Shown in pieces: positions 58,507-64,000 of a DNA stretch of 64,000 nt; position 1 is the first letter of the stretch; the number at the start of each line of letters is the position of its first letter. Under the pieces are notes generated by a model. That model was not told the origin of the DNA. It saw only the letters and a program-made list of their open reading frames with translations, and did not search any database. The DNA lies in contig OX328124.1 in NCBI GenBank assembly GCA_946811695.1, forward strand, positions 34,060,203 to 34,124,202, given 5' to 3'. Position numbers and translations under genes: made by a program. Source of the stretch: Gonocerus acuteangulatus. Taxonomy: Eukaryota > Arthropoda > Insecta > Hemiptera > Coreidae.

Positions 58507-58782
58507 TTACCCGCTACAGGGAGTGTGGAGGACGTCCCAATATGTCCAGCACCCACCTTCGAAACAATGCTCTCTGCTCCTTATCCCCGGGCCCCAATTC
58601 CTGAACTTGCTGTAATCTGAAGGGAGACGTTCTTCCCGAAGGATCCGGCGGACCGTCATCCTCGAGATTCCCGTAGCTTGGGCCAATCTCAGCCCCGTAG
58701 TAGGCCTGGATCGGGCGAGGGCAATTATTCTATCCTCTATTCTGGGAGGGACTGGATGGTTCATGAAATTCCTAATTGACAT
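58507..58782 (-). pseudogene. Tc1/mariner-like transposase N-terminal HTH fragment
   Basis: A 91-codon frame: PPRIEDRIIALARSRPTTGL, then LAQATGISRMTVRRILREER, a helix-turn-helix with the GIS-MTVRRIL recognition helix. The residues after it (SDYSKFRNWGPG, EHCFEGGCWTYWDVL) correspond in position to the linker of arthropod mariner-like transposases, where a second DNA-binding helix leads into the catalytic core, but they look frame-disrupted. The DDD/E domain is absent. In active relatives this domain binds the terminal repeats. Superfamily assignment is by motif memory; subfamily is uncertain. Confidence 0.6.
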
Positions 58783-59371
58783 GTGAAATCCGTAATGAGT
58801 AATTTTCAGCGATTCAATGAAAGCAAAGAGCTCTTCATAAGCTTCGAGAATAACCTCAAGAAGGCATTCCTGTCTATTGTAAAATGTGAGTTATGGTTCT
58901 TCTATGAATGGCACTGAGGGGGCCGTTTTACAATACACTCATAATTTTTTATACTGGAAGATGCTTTTTAAAAAAATCAAAGGAGGTATATTTGCATAAG
59001 GCGATGTTACTAGAAACTTTAAAAAAATAAATGAGCAAAATCGGCCACCATTTGTCGATTGGAATGGAATGGCCAACGTATACGCTGTTAATGGTCATTT
59101 TGACCATAAGGAGTCATTTCTGACCTATGGTGCCGTTGACTTTTTTCTGCCTCTTGCCACGTAGATTCAAAATATGCAATAACAAAATTTGACCTTGAAT
59201 AACATTTCAAGGTCAATTTTGCGGGGGTCAATATGGGGGTTATTTTTTCCGATCTCACATTGGAGAATACTCTGGCCAACGGATGGCCGTTATTTTTGGG
59301 ACACCGTGTACATTATAGCAAAATTTCAGGGTGCATAAAATACTTCATGAAAAGTACGTTACCAGCTCTCC

Positions 59372-59374
<3 letters not shown>

Positions 59375-59447
<73 letters not shown>
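59375..59447. repeat. (TA)n(TG)n microsatellite next to element E
   Basis: About 31 TA units followed by five TG units, starting 12 bp past the right end of element E. Confidence 0.95.
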
Positions 59448-59928
59448 AATAATGAGGTAATTCTTAGTACCTAATAAGTAGGATATAGATGGAGATTTGC
59501 ATAAATGTTTAACATTCCCTTAAAGGTTCGACCTCGATAACTACAGTTCATAAAAACAAAAAAAATTACCCAAGCCATACTGAGAAGAGAAATAACATCA
59601 GTTGTTTTTAGCGATGCTCGAAAAAATTATTAAACCTATCTAATGCTTCTTTTTAATCGCTTATTCTACCCAATAACAGCTGTCTTTTTAAGCTGCTCGA
59701 TTCACTTTTTAAGAAAGAGAAAGCCTGCTTATCTCCTAAAAAAGCTGGAGCTCATTCTTTATAGGAGTTCAAGAAGGAGAAACAACCAGTGTGAAGGGTT
59801 TTTGAGCCCATGCAGTTTAAAAAACAAATTTTTAAGCTCCCAGAGGTAAACATTTACGACCAGCCGAGTATAGAATACTTCTTTATGTTACGAACATGTG
59901 GGCTAAAAATGTTTGTTTGTATTTATTT
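59448..59928. other. No gene or element recognised
   Basis: A 68-codon plus-strand frame (59643-59849) has no recognisable domain. Confidence 0.5.
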
Positions 59929-60068
59929 TTAATTTTAACGTCCATTTATTATTAACTACGAATTTTAGGACGGGTTATCAATAGGTTACCACCCTTTTCT
60001 AGCCAGGATAGGGGTGATGCCTTTTCTTTTTTCGAAAGAAAAGCCACCCCTATTGGGAATCGAACTTT
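59929..60068 (-). mobile_element. tRNA-like SINE (39.6 kb family), 5'-truncated
   Basis: TTTTAACGTCCATTTATTAT, ACTACGAATTTTAGGACGGG and GGTTACCACCCTTTTCTAGC reverse the tail of the 39568 copy. It continues to GGCTTTTCTTTCGAAAGAAA (reversed) and a B box GTTCGATTCCC, then stops. Head lost. Confidence 0.78.
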
Positions 60069-61044
60069 AAGAGATTAAATGTGTTCTATAATAATAAACT
60101 TGTATCGCTAATAGTGTTTATGAAATGGCAAACCTCAGTCAAAAATTCGGTTATATCATGAGGTATTTATAAGTAGTATAGTGTAGTGGTAAACTGTTAG
60201 GGGTATTTTACACAGTATTTAAGTATGCTTTCCAGTTTTGTGTATTAACCCCCATTTGACACAAACCGTTTGTGAGTAACATACTCGTATGTCCTATTCA
60301 CAAACGAGATATAACAACTTCATCTCGCCTCACATCATCGAAGCTAGATTACCATGTATCAACTTGGGTTTTTGATATTAACGATTTTGCCGCCAGTTTT
60401 TTTAATATACTTTATCGGCCTTAAAATGGTTACAAATAAAAAAAAAAAAACAAAAAAAAACACAAATTGAAGGTGTATTTGAAACCTAATGAACAGATTT
60501 GCATGATTTTATTCAGACGAATAAAGAGTGTATGAAATTTACGCTATTACGTTTCATACAGCCTTGACTAGAGGTAACTCGCCGGCAGGATATGGCCCTC
60601 AGAATCATTGCAATTAGCGTCTCCTTGAAAATTCATAGATTCCTTATGCAATTTTCATTCCTTTAAAATCTCCAAGCAAACATATTCTCACATGAAATCC
60701 GCATTTACTCGTAATGTGTAACACTTACGAATAGATTAAAACAGAAATTACTCAACACAAAGGGCGGATTTCTAAGGTCATTTACAAAGTCGTTTAATGA
60801 ACTTCATTTTACTTGAAAATAAATTATAAATTATGACGTTTAGAAGCAGATAAGGGTTTGATCAAGGAAGATTTATAAGGTTTGTAAATAGTTAGGTGAA
60901 AACAATCATTTCATAAAACAACAAACTATAGCCTGTTCAAATAGATGGTGTAGCAGGACGAAACAGGGCGTGGCCTATATTCGCACGAAAAATCCCCTTT
61001 GATTTGACCTTATCACTTGGAGGTTTAACACAACTATAAACTTA
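60069..61044. other. No gene or element recognised
   Basis: A-rich runs at 60437-60461. No long frames. Confidence 0.55.
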
Positions 61045-61290
61045 TCTATACGCACGGTAGTGCACCACACCATGTTCCTGCCTACGCACGCTGCGTGTAT
61101 ATTACACGAGGCACTAGAGCCGATTTTTACCTTCCCACAACTTTGAACCAGTAAAAGAAAAATGTATGAAATTTTACACAGATATTGTACAAATAGCTGT
61201 TAGTAAAATTGGAAAGTATCATAATTCTACCTTGAATAGTTTCTGCGAAATAGGCGATGGAAAATAGGAATTTATAGGGCTCACTCACTC
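61045..61290 (+). repeat. Dispersed repeat R1, second copy
   Basis: ACGCACGGTAGTGCACCA, GCGTGTATATTACACGAGGC, AGAGCCGATTTTTACC and ATGAAATTTTACACAGATAT follow the 11349-11590 copy in order, ending in CTCACTCACTCC. About 75-80% similar by eye. Confidence 0.7.
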
Positions 61291-61514
61291 CTTGGGATTT
61301 GGCCTCTTTTTTTTTTCAGTTAGTTTTTTTTGGGGGTGATGTTTAATATCGCCGTTACGGAAGAACAGTGACGCCAAAAAATTGCTATTGTATAAAACGT
61401 ACAATTGAAAATAGTTTAAGAGATAGAACGTAGAATATATACTGTATTTTCATTAACCAAGGAATAGAATCACGCTTAAGTGGAGTTACGTCAATGTTTC
61501 TCTAAAAATTGTTT

Positions 61515-63585
61515 GTTCTTCTCGAGGAGGAACTCTGTTATTCTGTCGAAATTTCTCTCTTCGAAATTTATGTTTATGGGATGTGTTTCTGATATTGTAT
61601 ATGGACTTATTTGCATTTGACACATTTTTGCAGTTACGCCATTGTTCTTCTCGAGGAGGAACTCTGTTATTCTGTCGAAATTTCTCTCTTCGAAATTTAT
61701 GTTTATGGGATGTGTTTCTGATATTGTATATGGACTTATTTGCATTTGACACATTTTTGCAGTTACGCCATTGTTCTTCTCGAGGAGGAACTCTGTTATT
61801 CTGTCGAAATTTCTCTCTTCGAAATTTATGTTTATGGGATGTGTTTCTGATATTGTATATGGACTTATTTGCATTTGACACATTTTTGCAGTTACGCCAT
61901 TGTTCTTCTCGAGGAGGAACTCTGTTATTCTGTCGAAATTTCTCTCTTCGAAATTTATGTTTATGGGATGTGTTTCTGATATTGTATATGGACTTATTTG
62001 CATTTGACACATTTTTGCAGTTACGCCATTGTTCTTCTCGAGGAGGAACTCTGTTATTCTGTCGAAATTTCTCTCTTCGAAATTTATGTTTATGGGATGT
62101 GTTTCTGATATTGTATATGGACTTATTTGCATTTGACACATTTTTGCAGTTACGCCATTGTTCTTCTCGAGGAGGAACTCTGTTATTCTGTCGAAATTTC
62201 TCTCTTCGAAATTTATGTTTATGGGATGTGTTTCTGATATTGTATATGGACTTATTTGCATTTGACACATTTTTGCAGTTACGCCATTGTTCTTCTCGAG
62301 GAGGAACTCTGTTATTCTGTCGAAATTTCTCTCTTCGAAATTTATGTTTATGGGATGTGTTTCTGATATTGTATATGGACTTATTTGCATTTGACACATT
62401 TTTGCAGTTACGCCATTGTTCTTCTCGAGGAGGAACTCTGTTATTCTGTCGAAATTTCTCTCTTCGAAATTTATGTTTATGGGATGTGTTTCTGATATTG
62501 TATATGGACTTATTTGCATTTGACACATTTTTGCAGTTACGCCATTGTTCTTCTCGAGGAGGAACTCTGTTATTCTGTCGAAATTTCTCTCTTCGAAATT
62601 TATGTTTATGGGATGTGTTTCTGATATTGTATATGGACTTATTTGCATTTGACACATTTTTGCAGTTACGCCATTGTTCTTCTCGAGGAGGAACTCTGTT
62701 ATTCTGTCGAAATTTCTCTCTTCGAAATTTATGTTTATGGGATGTGTTTCTGATATTGTATATGGACTTATTTGCATTTGACACATTTTTGCAGTTACGC
62801 CATTGTTCTTCTCGAGGAGGAACTCTGTTATTCTGTCGAAATTTCTCTCTTCGAAATTTATGTTTATGGGATGTGTTTCTGATATTGTATATGGACTTAT
62901 TTGCATTTGACACATTTTTGCAGTTACGCCATTGTTCTTCTCGAGGAGGAACTCTGTTATTCTGTCGAAATTTCTCTCTTCGAAATTTATGTTTATGGGA
63001 TGTGTTTCTGATATTGTATATGGACTTATTTGCATTTGACACATTTTTGCAGTTACGCCATTGTTCTTCTCGAGGAGGAACTCTGTTATTCTGTCGAAAT
63101 TTCTCTCTTCGAAATTTATGTTTATGGGATGTGTTTCTGATATTGTATATGGACCTATTTGCATTTGACACATTTTTGCAGTTACGCCATTGTTCTTCTC
63201 GAGGAGGAACTCTGTTATTCTGTCGAAATTTCTCTCTTCGAAATTTATGTTTATGGGATGTGTTTCTGATATTGTATATGGACTTATTTGCATTTGACAC
63301 ATTTTTGCAGTTACGCCATTGTTCTTCTCGAGGAGGAACTCTGTTATTCTGTCGAAATTTCTCTCTTCGAAATTTATGTTTATGGGATGTGTTTCTGATA
63401 TTGTATATGGACCTATTTGCATTTGACACATTTTTGCAGTTACGCCATTGTTCTTCTCGAGGAGGAACTCTGTTATTCTGTCGAAATTTCTCTCTTCGAA
63501 ATTTATGTTTATGGGATGTGTTTCTGATATTGTATATGGACCTATTTGCATTTGACACATTTTTGCAGTTACGCCATTGTTCTTC
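61515..63585. repeat. 16-copy satellite/minisatellite, 129 bp unit
   Basis: Units begin GTTCTTCTCGAGGAGG at 61515 and recur every 129 bp exactly to 63578. A seventeenth starts and diverges after 7 bp. By eye the copies are identical except one T/C site in GGAC(T/C)TATTTGC: C at 63155, 63413 and 63542 (units 13, 15, 16), T in all others. Since 129 is a multiple of three, any stop-free frame in one unit stays open through the array, producing three long open frames (one plus, two minus) of 676-765 codons. One minus frame continues into an adjacent tRNA-SINE, which argues against a gene. Each unit has a TCGAAATTT direct repeat around CTCTC. Confidence 0.95.
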
Positions 63586-63658
63586 CGGACGGCGATACGA
63601 AGTGGTCTCTTAAAAGTTGTACATATTCCTACAAATAAAATATGTTTAATGTAAATAT

Positions 63659-63698
63659 GCCTTTCACTCTGTCGAACTGAAGACAGAGTGAAAGGCAA
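63659..63698. repeat. 16 bp perfect hairpin
   Basis: TGCCTTTCACTCTGTC and GACAGAGTGAAAGGCA with an 8 nt loop GAACTGAA. Confidence 0.9.
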
Positions 63699-63726
63699 AT
63701 TTCCATCAAAAGTATGACTCATGCCT

Positions 63727-63833
63727 TCTCCTTTTTCTACAGAAAAGCCACCACCCCTGATGGGACTCGAACCCATGACGATAGCCAATGAGTGCTCAAG
63801 CCTTAGCTCTCACAGTCATTGGGCCTCTGGCCA
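63727..63833 (-). mobile_element. tRNA-like SINE head (39.6 kb family)
   Basis: Reverse complement: GGCCAGAGGCCCAATGACTG, then TGAGAGCTAAGGCTTGAGCA, B box GGGTTCGAGTCCCATC, then GGGGTGGTGGCTTTTCTGTA. It has the best-preserved head of its family and lacks the tail. Confidence 0.78.
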
Positions 63834-64000
63834 ATATCAAAAATTCAATAAATAATTTAAAATTTCTCTGTATTCATTAAATTTGTATATACTTCGCGTC
63901 AAAGTTTTGAGGACAGGTTAAATAGTTATGGCAGCTTTCCAGGTTAGGCTTAATTCCTTTGTCAGTGGTACGTATTTTTAGAGTAATGACCATGAATATA

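Larger units (their letters stand above)
57605..59308. mobile_element. 1.70 kb palindromic mariner-like element D
   Basis: Left end CAGGGTGTCCCAAAATAATG, right end (inverted) CACGGTGTCCCAAAAATAAC, flanked by TA. Arms 57605-~58325 and ~58610-59308 are reverse complements with more mismatches than in element C. Each arm carries the 5' part of a transposon, including a transposase N-terminus (see 58507-58782 and 58152-58250). The ~285 nt centre continues the right-arm coding. It appears to be an inverted duplication of a transposon 5' half that was later mobile as a unit. Confidence 0.82.
56821..59362. mobile_element. Inverted-repeat element E, split by element D
   Basis: Left arm 56821-57000 corresponds to a right arm in two pieces, 57483-57604 and 59309-59362. 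Matches include ATGTACCTCTTGGGTAGATA against its inverse at 57580-57604, GGTACTGCGCATAGGGGAAA against 57520-57540, and beyond D TTTCATGAAGTGTTTTATGC against 59336-59357. The break falls exactly at a TA. Before D arrived E was ~840 bp with ~180 bp arms. The core (57001-57482) is AT-rich and non-coding. Confidence 0.85.

Noticed and set aside
23897..59460. Short frames rich in alternating Ile-Tyr (near 24.05, 26.6, 42.5, 53.2 and 59.4 kb)
   Set aside because: Translations of (TA)n microsatellites.
61515..63585. CRISPR-like array
   Set aside because: Units are 129 bp and contiguous with no variable spacers, and the context is eukaryotic.
61486..63788. Three very long open frames through the 129 bp array as repetitive protein genes
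   Set aside because: They exist because the period is a multiple of three. One runs on into a tRNA-derived SINE, and no frame shows an independent start context or domain.

Overview
The window is gene-poor, AT-rich eukaryotic nuclear DNA made almost entirely of transposable elements, their remnants, tandem repeats and microsatellites. The element mix (a CsRn1-type Ty3/gypsy retrotransposon primed by tRNA-Trp, Jockey-like and other LINE fragments, Tigger/pogo, Tc1/mariner-like DNA elements, tRNA- and 5S-headed SINEs, Penelope-like tails) suggests an arthropod, possibly a chelicerate or crustacean. The sequence alone does not fix the species. I see no convincing host protein-coding gene, functional tRNA or rRNA gene; one weak exon-like patch lies at 53658-53812. 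Bacterial features (operons, CRISPR, ribosome binding sites) are absent.

Layout. 0-3 kb: a (TA)n tract, a dispersed-repeat unit and a 2.4 kb element with ~640 bp inverted arms, whose middle holds a 5S-rRNA-headed SINE. 3.6-5.9 kb: a hairpin and a non-autonomous DNA element. 10-14 kb: a Penelope-like foldback with 13 bp target duplications, then a gutted Tigger copy (TA target duplication) that hosts a tandem array and a 762 bp palindrome. 15.8-20.9 kb: the best-preserved element, a Ty3/gypsy copy with two 489 bp LTRs that read identical, a 4 bp target duplication, PBS, gag, pol in the -1 frame and a PPT; one in-frame stop breaks pol. 22-28 kb: a SINE, hAT-like repeat units, a ~147 bp tandem array and a second copy of the ORF-plus-palindrome unit from 12.7-13.8 kb. 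28-39 kb: more foldbacks, a short MITE, a solo end of a larger palindrome, and a Jockey-like reverse-transcriptase pseudogene. 39-50 kb: SINEs, a second copy of the 4-6 kb element, two-copy tandem duplications and a 5'-truncated LINE with target duplication. 51-59 kb: a 1.73 kb palindrome, SINEs, and a 1.70 kb mariner-like palindrome inserted in one arm of another inverted-repeat element. 61.5-63.6 kb: a 16-copy, 129 bp, nearly invariant satellite.

The main themes are the abundance of long inverted-repeat elements from unrelated families, repeated Penelope-like units flanked by inverted pieces of their own 3' ends, and SINEs with different heads (5S, tRNA) joined to one shared 3' module. The elements do not form a pathway. 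Their relationships are nesting and parasitism: SINEs rely on LINE machinery in trans, and MITE-like palindromes rely on transposases encoded elsewhere.
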